Notes: generated by a model not told the origin, from the letters alone. DNA of 64,000 nucleotides from Xiphydria camelus (GCA_963678675.1 OY783197.1:23479934-23543933), one strand, 5' to 3'. Positions 1-12,396 are shown, numbered from the stretch's first letter. Translations and numbers: made by a program.

Positions 1-627
1 TAAGGGCGAGTATCTTGTACCAGTTTGCAAGGAAAGCCCATTACTCTCTTGAATTCCGCGGTGCCCTTGGTATTCTTTTTCAGGAAATTATATTACGCCA
101 CTCGGCGCGTCTCGCAACATTTTGCTTGGCGCTCGTAATATCTCAATTAATATCTCCCGGACACACAATCTACAACTTAACACTATACATTTTGTAGCAC
201 ACGTGATATTCGGAGATATATACGGCGGTATGATCGATTACATTCTCGTGGTAGTGGTGATTTTACGTTAATCCCAAGTTCGAAATCTGCCTCTCGGTCA
301 TTGGGAATATCATCCCTAAGAGCAAACGATCTTTATACTCCCTTGCGCATATTCCGAATCATGTTACAATACATATTTGTTTACCACTCATCGCATTCAT
401 ACAATCGTCATTCATACAAACAACCTTCTAACAATATTGATCGTAGGTAGAGAAATTGTAATTATCGCCACTGCGTGCATTCCCTATTTGCAAAATCCTA
501 CTTTATCCACCATGCTCACACTTCGTGATGCCACGGTGATAGCCATGTGGGCACGTACACATCGACATGATGTTTCCCAAATTCACCGCGCAATCTCACT
601 GTGTCGCTACTGTGAAGTCATCTGGCT
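1..627. other. Intergenic, no gene recognised
   Basis: Moderately AT-rich DNA without a credible coding region. The open frame around 377-712 has no recognisable domain and runs into the foldback palindrome that follows. The stretch 358-477 weakly resembles 11155-11273: both begin near 'catgttaca' and end near 'ccactgcgtg', about 118 bp apart. It may be a decayed copy of the same short element. Confidence 0.5.
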
Positions 628-1008
628 ATACCGTATGTATCATCCCAAATTAAACGAGCAGAGATACCGACATTGCCGAAACTTTACCGACGGTCAAGAA
701 TTTGATAGTTAGAGTTGGCTTGAGAAGAGTGCGCTGTGTGTGCTGCGTGAGAGCGAAAAGTGTCAAACGTCTGATTTCCCGATAGCTGTTAATTCAAGAG
801 ATCGAAGTGTTTCGTCTATTATTCAATACTTCGATTTTCCGAATTGACAGCTATCGGGAAATTAGACGTTTGACACTTTTCGCTCTCACGCAGCACACAC
901 AGCGCACTCTTCTTAAGCCAACTCTAACTATAAAATTCTTGACCGTCGGTAAAGTTTCGGCAATGTCGGTATATCTGCTTGTTTAATTTGGCATGATACA
1001 TACGGTAT
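628..1008. repeat. Large foldback palindrome (about 170-bp arms)
   Basis: Positions 628-796 read almost perfectly as the reverse complement of 841-1008. Complementarity continues inward (atcgaagt / acttcgat), so the single-stranded loop would be only about 15-20 nt. No coding capacity is evident. This is the structure of a foldback or long-TIR non-autonomous DNA element. I see no clear target duplication outside the arms. The high arm identity suggests a young insertion or ongoing arm conversion. Confidence 0.85.
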
Positions 1009-1012
1009 CGGG

Positions 1013-1092
1013 GCGACATTTACCTTCGGACGTACCTATTTGCCGACGGTGCACATGTACCGTCGGCAAATACTGCCGAAGGTAAATGTCGC
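1013..1092. repeat. Second, smaller palindrome directly adjacent
   Basis: The arm beginning gcgacatttaccttcgg pairs with the reverse complement ending at 1092, with the centre near 1051-1056 (accgtcgg around gcacatgt). It is flanked by a 13-bp imperfect direct repeat, acatacggtatcg (998-1010) and acatacggtaccg (1107-1119). The left copy of that repeat lies in the terminal part of the 628-1008 palindrome. Confidence 0.8.
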
Positions 1093-4039
1093 TTGTTGCG
1101 TTACGGACATACGGTACCGTAGTTATATCAACAGTTAATAATAGTAAAGGTATGTCCACCGAGCCATTCGTTCTAATTCTCCTTCAATTTGAAGTTTTCC
1201 AACTTCACCAGAGATGACACCACATTCACCTTAAGATTGCGTATCTTTCCCTCCCTCTTACCTATTTCTATTATCTTGTCTATTTCTAATTCAAACCTGA
1301 AGAAGTAAAAATTGACGATAAATCAATTAAACTTTCAACGAGCGAACGAAATAACTCATTATGCCATTTCCTCATCAGAACTAATTATTGAGACCATTCG
1401 CAAGAACCTGCAGAACTAAATAGAAGGTTGTTTTGAGAAAAAACAACAATGGAGAAACAGTAAACCTAATTCGGAACAGCGAAACGTTCTCGAATTTCGC
1501 ACCGAAAGTATTACTCCTACGAATTTGAATTCATTGCAATTTATTACCAAGCGTGCAACCTAACAACGCCATAATCAGTATGTACAACGCGTCGACACTT
1601 TCTACAAATACAGGATATCTGTCATTTCCATCCAATCACGTTGCCCGTTTTGAGTCGAGTCACGTCATTATCGCGATCCATTAAGCCGGGTTCCCACTCC
1701 GCGAAACTGTTTCGCGAAAAAGAGAGAGTGAGTGAGAAGAGGGAGCGCGAGAAAAAGAGGGGAGACACGACTCGCGCGAATACCCACAGCAGTTTCGCGC
1801 AGTGTCAATCCGGCTTTAGACGCGATTACAAATTCTTTCTCGCTCCGATGCACGAAAGCGTGGACCGTGTAACGATGGTGAGAAGGAGATAGCATGAGCG
1901 ACGCTCTCAATCTCGTCAGACAGACCTCTACGGTAATAAAGATGATTTATGTTACCGGGGCAGAGATGAATGAACTAATAATTACCGAGTTATTGATTGC
2001 CGCGAGCGATAGGTCAGTTTGAGGAATAGTCTATCTGGAAGGTGAAAAGGGGCTGGGGAAAACTACCAGTGATTTTTCTTTCGAGCGGAATAACTTTTCG
2101 TTATCAACCCGTCAGAACGCGCATCGTGAGCATTTTGCTCACGGTAATTTTGAAAGCGATAATATTCGTTAATTTTAAATGGCATGTATAGTCCAAACTT
2201 CGTCTATCTTCATGAAATTTATTCTGCAGTGGGAATCCAAGAATTTGGATACCGTCGGGAGGACTGCTCAAATTTCTAAACCCGCGCTCGTAGGCGTGAC
2301 TCGTGAGTGGGAGAAATTATACGTACACGCGGATATCTTGGGAATAGAAGTGCGTGTGCTGCAGTAGGCCGTCTCAACTATCGTGCCCCTCTCTTGAATA
2401 CCGACAAAGCAACGACAGAGGGGACACGAAAGTAAGGGATACCCAAATTTCTGGGAGCCCAAATTCTTATAGAACCCCATTGTACTTTGTTACACTGATA
2501 GGTATGTGCCAAGTTGATATAATCTTAGAAAAAGATATTCATTATTATTCCGAACCTCGTGTTTCGCCGTGGGAGTTTTTCTCATCGCGGGTCTATATTC
2601 GGCTGGAAGAAAATTTACGTTCGGTATCGTGTGCTGACGTTCGGTTATTTCCGGTTCACAGCTACGTTGTGCACACAGGCACACTCGTGTATGACATTTA
2701 TTGCGTCATAACTCATAATAAGCTTTTAAAAAATAAAATGTTTATTAATTATTTTCTTACTCGATCGTGCATTTACTTATTAATCGATTTCCGAACTTTA
2801 GTTGACATGAAAACGCGCGCGCGCTTCGGTGAGAGAAACTCTCCTCACGCGCCTACTCTACGCTGGTAAAATGACGCGCTTACTGACGGGTTAAAAAAAT
2901 ATTTAGATCAAACGCGCGATTTCGGCTGCAAACTCCGAGCAGCGGAGAAAGTTTGTAGAGCCAGACTCTGCTTCGGCGTATCACTGCATCCCTCCGTCCT
3001 CGCTCACGGTATACAGTATATAGCGCCCACTCTCCACTCGAATTCCAAACGTCTACAACCACACCTGCAACCGCGTACTCCTCCCCAGCCTCCGGCGTAA
3101 TTAGTCCCAGACGAGTCCGCCCGCAGCGCGAGCGTGAAAGTCAAATCCCGCGAGTTTCGGGAGGTCGACTCCCGCCGCAGCCACTCGGTAAGTCGAGGTG
3201 CCGGTCCATTATCGGGCACCGAGCCAGCCGCGCGGCGCGATTAACATAGAGATTAACATAGCGTTAATATTAATGCCCCTGCTCTCGGCTTTTTACATAT
3301 TTATAAGGATCCAATTATCTCGTACACGGGTTAATTTATGTTATTACGGACTATCAATAAAAATAATTGCTTTATTAACATTGACTAATGGTGAGTTTAC
3401 ATTCATAATGCATTCGTCGCTGACGCGCGGTGGATGCGCTCTCCCAGCGGGGTCCCTACCTCGGCGTCAACGTCGTTACGCCCGTCCGCGCGACCGATTC
3501 CCCTCTCTTTCCGCTCTTTCGCCTTCACCGCCATCGGATGAGTTCCGAATAAACTCGGACGCGTCATCGCGGAATGGAGTGGGAGTGGTGCGAAACGAAG
3601 GTGCATGTATGGTATAAGCATATGGGACTCCTCGAGGAAGGGACGCATAAGAGGTTTACGATTATCGCCGTTATCGTCATCATCGTCGTTATTATTACAA
3701 GTATTATCGTCGTCGAGCCGCTTACCACCGAGCACCGTGGTACACGGTCCGCGATCGTATTAAATTTAATGGGAGTGCGATGAGGTAGGCATTCGCTCGT
3801 CCTCCACCGACACGGTTTATACTCGCCACCACCGTGGAATATAAATCACTCGGTACACACAACCGCGTCGTTTATAAAGCTAAGCGACGATGGGTCAAGC
3901 CGTGCGATCTTCGCGAGTACTTGTGTGCATCGGTGTAAATATATGTACCTACATGGGGTCGAATCTACCTGCTGGACCGATATTCCGAGGTGTGAATATT
4001 CTTGAAAATGAATTTGATTCTTCAATTTTCATCCCTCGA
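1093..4039. other. Intergenic, with one MITE at 1684-1815
   Basis: No gene is supported. Apart from the MITE listed separately, 2230-2480 contains a weak inverted pair (gaatccaagaatttgg near 2231 and cccaaatttctgggagccc near 2442) that may be a decayed foldback. 2810-3240 and 3410-3600 are CpG-rich. The 171-codon open frame at 2354-2869 has no recognisable domain and crosses compositionally different blocks. Confidence 0.5.
1684..1815. mobile_element. MITE, Harbinger-like (TTA target duplication)
   Basis: A 132-bp element bounded by TTA at 1681-1683 and 1816-1818. The left end AGCCGGGTTCCCACTCCGCG and the reverse complement of the right end AGCCGGATTGACACTGCGCG are imperfect terminal inverted repeats of about 26 bp, continuing into GAAACTG. 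The interior is GA-rich and non-coding. A 3-bp TTA duplication is typical of the PIF/Harbinger superfamily; the family assignment is inferred. A second element with similar ends is at 48838-49041. Confidence 0.75.
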
Positions 4040-4173
4040 TAAAGGGCTGTCTATAAATTACGTAAGGTTTCTAGGAGGGAGAAGGAGTCTAAGCCAATCT
4101 CTCTGGTAATTTACGTTAGGGGGAGGGAGGGAGGGGGTCAATTTTACGTAAGAAATATTACAGGAATTCTTCC
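4040..4173. repeat. Partial transposon end (GGGCTGTCTATAAATTACGTAA type)
   Basis: The sequence begins gggctgtctataaattacgt. Related 'acgtaa' motifs recur in the next 130 bp (tttacgtt, tttacgtaag). Ends of this kind, a GGxCTGTC start followed by AATTACGTAA, are familiar from DNA-transposon relics in insect genomes. No opposite end is visible, so this is a fragment at best. Confidence 0.35.
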
Positions 4174-4660
4174 TTTACTCCTTATATAAAATGAAGAAGA
4201 AGTCACTGCACTTAAATGTTGGTAAAAAATCAACAATAGTTTTTCAATAGCATTGCGAGATTTTTAAAAGTGATGCTATGCACTTTGCGCAAGTAACTGA
4301 AACTGGTCCAAGAAGTTCCATCACTGAGGAAACAATTTATTAATAGTTGAGAAATGTAATTTAAAATGCGGCGAAATAAATATCTCGTTAGGACGATGAA
4401 ATATATCGACTGCCCAGAATAATAATGTTCTAACTCCACATTTTATCAATAGTGAAAGAGTGATCGTACTCCTAGTTTTATCTATTACAAATTTTCCAAA
4501 TAATACTGTACATTACTTTTGTGTACAAAGAAGATTTACGTTGATATATTGTTTTATATATTATAGCAGTTGTAACGTTCTCTTCTTATTTGCCCACTAC
4601 TGTGAAATTTATGTAAACGGAGTTAGAACATTGTTCTCCTGGGTATTCGATGTTAATTAA

Positions 4661-4800
4661 AAATTTTAGGCTTTCCCGGCCATAGTCATTATAGTTACGA
4701 GTCTTACTATTTTTATTCTTATTCTTATTCGTATTCTTGGCTTCCGGGTAGTAACCGCGTATTCCACCCGGAAGCCAAGAGTAGTAATACTCATAACTAG
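4661..4800. repeat. Foldback repeat, GGCTTCCGGGT family copy 1
   Basis: The left half carries ttttaggctttcccggcc, then gttacgagtcttacta, a (TTATTC)n run at about 4711-4740 and cttggcttccgggtagtaac. The right half contains the reverse complements ccacccggaagccaag and gtagtaatactcataac. The same module, without the right half, is at 30752-30834. It is a dispersed repeat of unknown class. Confidence 0.7.
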
Positions 4801-6222
4801 GTATATGTTAATTATTAAAATCTTTATTTCATTCAAATGGTGCCCTCAAAGTATTTCATTGTGCTAAAAAGATATCGTAATAGTTAACAGATATTTACTT
4901 GATCCAATAAAACATTTATTTCGCCGTATTCAAACAAACTATTATTACCTATAAATAAACTGTTTTCTCAGTGCGTACAAACCTTTTATAACGAGTTTGA
5001 TAAATTTAATTTTTTTACGTGATATCATATAAGGGGAAGGAACGAAGAAGAGAAATCTTACTGACTTCTCTTACATGGAAGATGAAAGTTATACGTCCTA
5101 CTAATTAAAACACCCCACGCATTGCCCCAAGTCCAGCAACCCCGGGAGATTCGACTGTACTCGCACACCTCACCTACCCACGCGTACAGGCGTTAACGTT
5201 TTCGCATCAAGACTTCCGCGCGGGGAGACAGACGGTCGCTTTATAACTCATTGACAGTTACATATAGGCAGGCGCGTAAGCGCGCGTGGGCGAACGACAG
5301 CGAAGTAGACGCTGTTAGGCCGATTATATTTCCAGCGGTGAGAGAGGTAGCGCGCTCCCCGCCTCTATCTCTCGCGGTGGCCCGTAGACGCGCGCGTACG
5401 CACACGACGCCGATGCACGCATCGGTGTAGAACGCGCGTATGAACGTACCGCGCAGCGGCGACCTAGGTGAATGATGTAGCTATTTGGCGGTAGCATGCA
5501 GGGGGTCCCGTGTAGCGCCGCTAATGTTTCCGTCATCTATTAGCCGCTCTCTCTTATCTCGCGGTGTTCGTTCGTTCATTCGCTCGTCCATCCGTCCGTC
5601 CGTTCGTTTAGATTGGAAGCGGCGAACACGCCGACCCAATATAAATTACGATCGCTATCTCTCGCGCGCCTAGTCTCCATCTATACTCCCTGAGAGGGAG
5701 GGAGGGAGGCAGGCGCGCTCACGGAGCCCGTGTTAAACCCGGGGGCAACCTTTGTCACGTGAGAGGCGATATTTATTTGAGCTCCATGAATATTTATAGG
5801 CCTCCTCCGCGCGGGGCTTGTAAGTAAAAATGAACGATTTGTTCAACAGTTTCCTGCCCCGGTGATAGAGCGTCGCCGGGGCTCTCTTGGGATGTATTTG
5901 TATAATTGTATACGACGGGGTAGTGGGGAGAAATTATCGCGCGTACAGTTCGGTCTCCACCGGTGTCCTCGTTCGGAGAGGGACGCGAAGTCGTTCGGGA
6001 GGAGATTTTTTCGCGTGGCGGCGATTCCAAGACGAGCTTCCAGGCTGCTCACGGTGAAAGAAAGCGGAGTAGTTCTCTGACTACTAATTTTCTGGCTCCT
6101 GAAGCGGTAATGTAGTCTCGAGTGACTACAGCACCATTCAACAGCTAGAAAACAACATGAATAGGAGCACGATATCACTTCTGTAGCGATACGTATTATA
6201 TTACTCGTGTGGAAATGCTTAA
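4801..6222. other. Intergenic; solitary pogo-like end near 5130-5158
   Basis: No gene is recognised. Near 5130-5158 the sequence ends ggagattcgactgta, which resembles the terminal repeat of Tigger/pogo elements (compare 12397-12858), but no partner end was found. 5240-5660 is CpG-rich with short ttcg/tccg tandem runs near 5563-5610. The overlapping open frames on both strands at 5794-6178 look like chance frames in GC-rich DNA. Confidence 0.45.
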
Positions 6223-6866
6223 GGAGTGTCTTTCAATTCTGTGGATTTTGAAAATAGCTCGTGGGAATTTTTCAAGTTATAATTAATCAGGTTACACCAA
6301 TTCATGAGATCAAATTCGCCCAATCAGTATTCAATCTTCATTGGATAATATTTAATGTCATCCGATAAAAATCGAACTCTCACTGAGCAACCACGTCTAC
6401 TGAACTAGTGTGCCTTGAATAAAGCTGAATACTTCCTAAAAGTCAAAAAATCGAAAATGCGTCATATGTGTCACGCGGCTCGTAATAACTCAATAAAGAG
6501 AATAGATGCGACGTTCTAATACATTATATTGGATTCAGCGAAATAATTTACGGGCTGCTACCGCGCGTGTCCGAATTTGCTGTAAGTACACGATAAATCT
6601 AATATTGCTCGAATTATCGGTGCCTGTCTGATCAAACTGAAATCACGCAAGCCAGCATGCTCATCGCTTGCGATCTTCTAAATTGAATAAAAAATTTGCA
6701 GACTGTTAAACGAAAAAAACCACACAATAGAGCAACATGTAAATAATTAAATAGGAGAGATTAAAATATATTTTAGTGAATTGCAGTAAACAGAGACGGA
6801 GATATTACGAGCCTATTAATTTGATTAAATTTTTCCAATTTCCAACAAAATTAAAAGACGCACCCC
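6223..6866. mobile_element. TTAA-flanked non-autonomous element, copy 1
   Basis: Flanked by TTAA at 6219-6222 and 6867-6870. The ends are GGAGTGTCTTTC and the reverse complement GGGGTGCGTCTTTT. Much of its length is homologous to 44997-45708, for example caccaattcatgagat versus caccgattcatcagat, and ttaatgtcatccgataaa versus ttaatgtcatccaataaa. No open frame of interest is present. A TTAA target is used by piggyBac and Kolobok elements; which one applies here is not settled. Confidence 0.7.
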
Positions 6867-8754
6867 TTAATGATATGTACAGCAGCGAAATATTCTCAGA
6901 TGTACTTTGGTTTGCTGCAGAATCGGTACTTTTTTTTTAATTGGAAATGAAGTAATCTAGCAGACACGCGCGTCTGCACTTTCGATGAGGTATAACGACG
7001 TCCGATGGAGCTCTGCGCTCGCACACGCAACGCCGCCATTCCTTCCCGCTAATGAAATAGCTTTTTATTGGACATCAGTAAAATTTACCGCGACTAAACA
7101 TTCGAACAATTCACTCCTGGCGACGTCGAACGACGTTATTGACCCCGGACAATTTATGCGAGGAAATAAATTTGTATTCGACGCAAATAAATTTCGCTAG
7201 CACTCGACTGAATCATTCTCCCTCGACCTCATCGAACCGGACACCGAAGGCCAGTCACGGCACGACGACTTTCCTTAATCAGTCAGACAGGACACGTCGA
7301 GCGTCCGTTAATGATCCGCGGAAAAGCCGGTGCGCGCGCTTGCGACGAGTCGTGCGCCGGTCGGGAATCGCTTCGTCCCCGCGAGAGTTTCCGCGTTAAA
7401 ACGAGTCGTCCTGAAGTCGTTAATTAATGCGCCGGCGGCATTAAAAGTAGTGAGCGCAACGCGATGAGGAGGCGGGGTGCGGTGCGGCGGGATTGGGAAG
7501 CGGCGAGGAGAGCTGAACCGTCGAATTTTTTAACTTTTTTGCACGCTCAGCTGCACGTGCTGTACGCCCGACTCGCGCTCCGCTCGGGGTTGAATAATTT
7601 ATAAAAATCCGCGCGGGGGGGCCCGGCCCACTTCAAAAGTCGAAACACCGCCGCCCGCCGCGGGCGCTTTTATAATTAGGCAACGAAACGAATCGCGTCT
7701 GACATCCATATCGACTACCTAACTCAAACTTAACTAACGATCCTTCGTTCCGTTCGATCGCGCGCCAATAAATCTACGGCACGTATCTCCGCCATTATCG
7801 TAAATCTTTTGCGCCGCTGGAAGCCTGCGCGTGTTTTTTCTCGGATAAACCTTTCATTTAGCTATTTACATCTGTCATAAATCACCCGGTCGTACACACA
7901 TAGGATTTCAACCGGTGGATCGTTCAGATGTTGCCACACACTTCGCGCGGGCGTCCCCCGCGTCGCCGCCGCCGTGCGTTTACGCCGCGGCGCTCGCGCG
8001 AGTGAAAATGATAAGGCCCGTGCGAGAGGGCGGTGTCTCCTTTGGGTGGGCCCTCGTCGTTGACGAAATCCCTTCGATTCCGTGCGATCCGCGCGATGAG
8101 ATCGCGTCTTTGCCGTCGCGTTCTCGCTGATTTACGCGACGAAATGATTTACTTTAGCACCGCGGTAGAACGCTTTATTTCTATAGCGGCTATTAATCAC
8201 TTCCACCTCCGTATCTGGGACGCATTTCTGGCGAAGACCGTAGTTTGTCTTTTTTTCTCCTGTTTATTATTCGACGCGTAGCGGGGAAAATATTTTCCCG
8301 ATTCGCGAGTGAAATTTATTCGATATCCGAGTTGATATTTATCGACCGCCGGGCAAATAAATATTCGGCCGGATCGAAGAATTTCTACGGATGTGTGGAA
8401 CCGCGAATTACCGTGGTTATTTTCCTGATGAGCGCGGGAGCGAAATAATTCTGCGAACTTCTCGAAGAGAACGTTTCATACGTGCGTTTTATTTAATCGA
8501 GCGCACTGGAAAGAAAATATGACTTCCATATGGATATAACGGAAAACTGAAAGTAGAGAGTTCCATATATAAAACCGTATACTTAAATTAGCGATATCAG
8601 TTCTGTTACTAATTCCAGCTAACATAGAACTATTACATCCTAAACATGATTGTTTATTCCTTTCTTATAGCAATAGAATCGATAGTTTCATATACCGTTT
8701 GGTTATATAGCTCTCAAAGCTATTTGCATTCCTGTTAAAGCCCAGTGACTATCA
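6867..8754. other. Intergenic, CpG-rich 7200-8450
   Basis: No gene is supported. Several overlapping short open frames occur on the plus strand (6985-7399, 7915-8448), but they overlap each other in different frames and show no domain. Near 7880-8100 there is a GC-rich block that could belong to a distant gene's regulatory DNA; nothing specific can be shown. Confidence 0.45.
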
Positions 8755-8954
8755 CACTGAGAACAAAAATTATATAATATATTCAATTAAGTCGGCGTTT
8801 ACGGATGGGGGAATGCAGAATTATTTTCTTCGACTAATAAAATTGATTACAGCGATTAGTTCATTCAAATCAATTATTAGTCCGAGTAACTTGATCTGCA
8901 TTCCCCCACTCGTAACCACCGATTTAGTTAAATCCACTGCATTCTTTCTCAATG
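8755..8954. mobile_element. MITE with CACTGAG ends, family of 18638-18859
   Basis: The left end CACTGAGAACAAAAATT is paired with the reverse complement of the right end CATTGAGAAAGAATG. Longer subterminal inverted repeats follow (cgtttacggatgggggaatg and its partner before 8930). The interior (ctaataaaattgatt, caattattagtcc) and both arms match the element at 18638-18859. The dinucleotide CA flanks both ends and may be a mutated TA duplication. Non-coding. Confidence 0.75.
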
Positions 8955-9812
8955 CATAGTTAAATTTACTATTGTGGCAATTGCACGCCTAATAACGCCA
9001 CTCTTAGTTCTCAAGAATAATTCGTAGGTAGCAATATTGTGTAGCTAACAGTAGCTAAATATAAGATAGTAAGAAAGTATAGCGCTCAGAGCAGAACAAT
9101 TCGTTTGTGGGATTACCCATTGGCTTCCTTCCGGATCAAACGGTACCGCGTTCGCCAATGGGGCTAACGGAGGCAAGACGTACAGTGGCGTGTATACGGC
9201 GCAAGAAGTAACGACATTGCTATCCAGGTCCTCTCGCCGCCTGCCGTATATCGACGAATTAATTGGCCCAGTTCTCGTAACGGTATATCTGACGTGCGCG
9301 CGAGGCGAGTCGCTGCATCGTCTAGAAAATAGCGCGGAATCGGTTGTATAAAAGGTCCGCGGGCCGTGCCGAAGCGAGAGTCGTTACTGACAGCGAACAT
9401 GGCCTCCGCCTGGTACAGCCGCGGGCCGGCTTAACAACTTCTCTCCCCGGCTCAACTCCTTTTTAGTGAATTGCTCGAGCATTATTAATCGCTTGATGTG
9501 GATTTCAAACTTATTACCGCGTCTGACACGACGGACGTTGCCGCCGGGCAACGTATCCCTCCCCTCGCTCTCTTAGTTCCACTACTCTCGTTTGACGTCC
9601 GAGCCAGGTGCCTGTCCGACCGCCTGCTCACCTCGTGTCTGACTCGCGCGGGTTATTCTTACTGCTACTCGGCGTCTATCTTAAATTCGCGGTTCAATTG
9701 AAAGTAGTTCCGCCGTACCGGTACGTCGGGCTGTGGGAATTAGAGTCAATGTGTCGACGCGCTTGTAGACCATCGCGTGTTGATGTGTTACACGGTCGGA
9801 AAGAGAGAAATC
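8955..9812. other. Intergenic; possible core promoter at 9347
   Basis: No complete gene is found. A TATA-box-like site at 9347 is listed separately. GC-rich sequence follows to about 9650. Confidence 0.4.
9347..9401 (+). promoter_or_regulatory. Candidate TATA-box promoter
   Basis: TATAAAAGG at 9347-9355 is followed about 33 bp downstream by gagtcgttact, a position where an initiator would lie, and then by the first ATG at 9399. The ATG frame runs 11 codons to a stop, and a GT (tggtacag) within it could serve as a splice donor. This fits a first exon, but no second exon was identified, so the call rests on spacing alone. Confidence 0.25.
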
Positions 9813-10076
9813 TTTAATAAAATATACTGCCGTTAAAACCCCTAGGAGAGAACTCCCGCCTATTAGTACGAAAGAAACGTTCATATGGTATTTTAACATA
9901 AAAAACGAAGACCACGTGTTACAATTACGATTTTTCCGATAAAGGAGACCTTCAAATTGTAGCACGTGATCTTCGTTTTTTATGTTAAAATACCATAATC
10001 CTGTAATGAACGTTTCTTTCGTACTAATAGGTGGGAATTCTCTCCTAGGGATTTTCACGGCAGTGTTTTTATTAAA
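9813..10076. repeat. Large foldback palindrome (about 115-bp arms)
   Basis: tttaataaaatatactgccg at the left pairs with the reverse complement at the right end. The arms continue through the gaacgtttctttcgtactaa region and ttttttatgttaaaatacca to a short loop near 9930-9955. Arm identity is very high. A minus-strand open frame across this block arises only because the palindrome is open in that frame. A degenerate half copy (aagaccacgcgtgtaacaat) follows at 10097-10116. Confidence 0.85.
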
Positions 10077-11411
10077 TAAACATTTTTTTAAGAAAACTAA
10101 GACCACGCGTGTAACAATTTGAAATTCTCCTTTGTCGCGAAAGCCATAATCCATTAGTGAAATATTCTTTATCTGGAAATGAGAACCGGCGTAAAATCTA
10201 AAAGAAAACATATAGCGGACAGATGCAGGCACGCTTGTGAGAGAAGAATGTCATACACAGTTGCACCTTCGATCTGCCCGGACGAGCAGCTGCTCGGTTT
10301 ACCGTTTATTTATGCGACGGAGCGTGGATACGGTTAAAGCGTTCACTCGTATTGGTACGGAGAACCGATAAAAATGAAAGTAGTCCACTTGACGCGCACG
10401 ATGGCCCGACGGTTAATACCCCTGGAAACTTATATCGGTACCGCTTTTACGAGCATTCTAACGAATTATCACTGGAGATATCGGCGCGATCGCAAAATAT
10501 ACTTTGTACCTATGCAGGTGTCTACTCTGTGCCGTGCGATGCATAGTTATTAAAGGCAACCGCACCGAGGAAATTTGCATTTGAACCGCACTTTATTGCC
10601 GCGGAACGGCGATTACAATCCGGCGCGGTGAGCCGCTCTTGCGGTAATCAGTTATTAGCAGAAATAACGCGCGCGCGTATATATATATTATGTGATCGGA
10701 AAAAAATGTCTGAATTTATCGCGACGCCGTACGTATGTGTACGGCGTGGAATCGATTACGCAGCCACACACGCGGATAAATCACACATTGAGTGCTTACC
10801 CTAATTACGGTGGTGTTATTTATGTAATCCGATGTTTTCTCTCGTTTGCCGTGTTTATGTTTAGGTATCTGGTATAGGCGCGACTTAAAATTACATCGGT
10901 ACCGGCTGGTGCGGCTTGCGGTTCGAAAGTTGGGCGGTTTCCCGGCAGATGGTAGCGTCCGTTTCGAACGGTGGGTCTAATGGACCGAGAAGTGATGCTG
11001 GGGTGCAAAAATGAGGCATGCAAGTTTATGCAAATATTACGGCTCTCGCATTTTTTGAAAATTTGTAGGTTCTTCGTTAAAATTTATAAGTCTTAGTGAA
11101 TTTACTCCATCCCGATCGAGACGCACCCCTTCCTAAAAAACACGAAGTAATAATCATGTTACAGTTATATTACAATTTCCGTATGTCACATTGCTTGTAT
11201 ATTACTGTTATAACAAGTGCATTATATAACTATTATGTAGTTGAGGCAGAAATTGTAATATAACCACTGCGTGACTGTTCTTTGTGTTTGCTGAGTTAAG
11301 ATATTCACAAAAACCGAAATATTTGAAATCGAATTTTCGATCAGCTTTTCCGATATTTTTGTTCACGTTAATTTCGAAAATAACAGATTTATTAAGGAAA
11401 TCTCAAAAGAA
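10077..11411. other. Intergenic; half repeat copy and short inverted pair
   Basis: 10087-10150 is a decayed half copy of the preceding palindrome interior. Near 10671-10690 there is a (GC)n(TA)n run. 11155-11273 contains an inverted pair, ttatattacaatttc and gaaattgtaatataa, about 75 bp apart, which may be a small MITE. No gene is recognised. Confidence 0.45.
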
Positions 11412-11661
11412 CTTTCTTCATTCAAAAATATGATATAATACCAGGATCAAGCCCTGGTTTTTTTCGTGCAAGACAATATTTGTTAGACTCGAGTAATTTT
11501 TTTTTTCGCGCAGAGAATTTCTTATTTCAACGAAGGTATTCTTGAACCAAGTATACATATTCTTCCACCAAGAATCTGTATTCTCAAAAATTTGTAAGAT
11601 CATAATATGTTCTTGATTCAAGACATATTTTATTGACACTAGCAATTGTTTGTCTCAGTAT
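11412..11661. mobile_element. Diverged relative of the 13798-14053 element
   Basis: Homologous blocks in the same order as 13832-14053: tcaaaaatatgatata, a stretch resembling ttcgcgcagagaatttct, gaaggtattcttgaa, a 'catatt' block and cactagcaattgttt near the right end, finishing at ctcagta. The left terminus is degraded. The repeat is non-coding; the minus-strand open frame here is incidental. Confidence 0.65.
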
Positions 11662-12396
11662 TCACCTTAAATTTCCTGCCGAAGCTTTCCAATTTAAGAG
11701 TAAAAGTAGATCGTGAGAGTGCAAGAACAAATTCTCTCGCATCATTCGCGCGTTTCAATTCCTCGTTACGTGATTACAGCGTATGATAATATATCGCCTT
11801 CGATCTGTCGGCGACACGTTTTCACGGCAAGCTGGGCGTGTCACGCGCAATGCTCGAAACGAGCCGTTTTGCCCGTCGTAGCTCGTTACGTTTCTTCGTC
11901 CCGGCGACGCGCGCGGTTACGGTTCGTCGATTCGCTCCTCGCGTCGTTCCCGAGTTGTTGCTGCAGTCCGCTGCAGCTTGCCCGATTATTCACACGCCAA
12001 CGGCTCTTACCTGTCACCACGCGTGCAAGAATTACGTCACGGTCGCGCGAAGGAAATTACTTCTCGAGGGGTATAAAGGCGGCGGTCGATCGGCTAGAGG
12101 GAGAATAATGGTCTTTCACCGTGAAATTAAAAAACGTTATTTTTGACACGCTCGAAGAGATGCATATTTAAACGTATGGCTGAAAGGTATTCGAATCGAA
12201 AAATGTTTCCTGCTTATAAACGCAATTCTATCCCCGCCCCGCGAATCCTTTATCCTCGCAAACGTTCGAAAGGATCAATTGGAGGGTAATGGAGAAGTTG
12301 CATGACTTTAAAAATTATATTTTCTGGTTCTGCCCCGGTAGACTGTTTTCACGCGGAGCCGAAAAATTCGAACTTTTTACCATTAAAAGTGATATG
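11662..12396. other. Intergenic, nothing recognised
   Basis: A GC-rich block at 11740-12110 with overlapping chance frames, followed by ordinary AT-rich DNA. ggtataaagg at 12070 resembles a TATA box, but no exon follows convincingly. Confidence 0.45.

Noticed and set aside
2354..2869. 171-codon open frame
   Set aside because: No domain, no splice context, crosses unrelated compositional blocks.
9681..10232. 183-codon minus-strand open frame
   Set aside because: It spans a near-perfect palindrome and shows no domain; openness is a by-product of the inverted arms.
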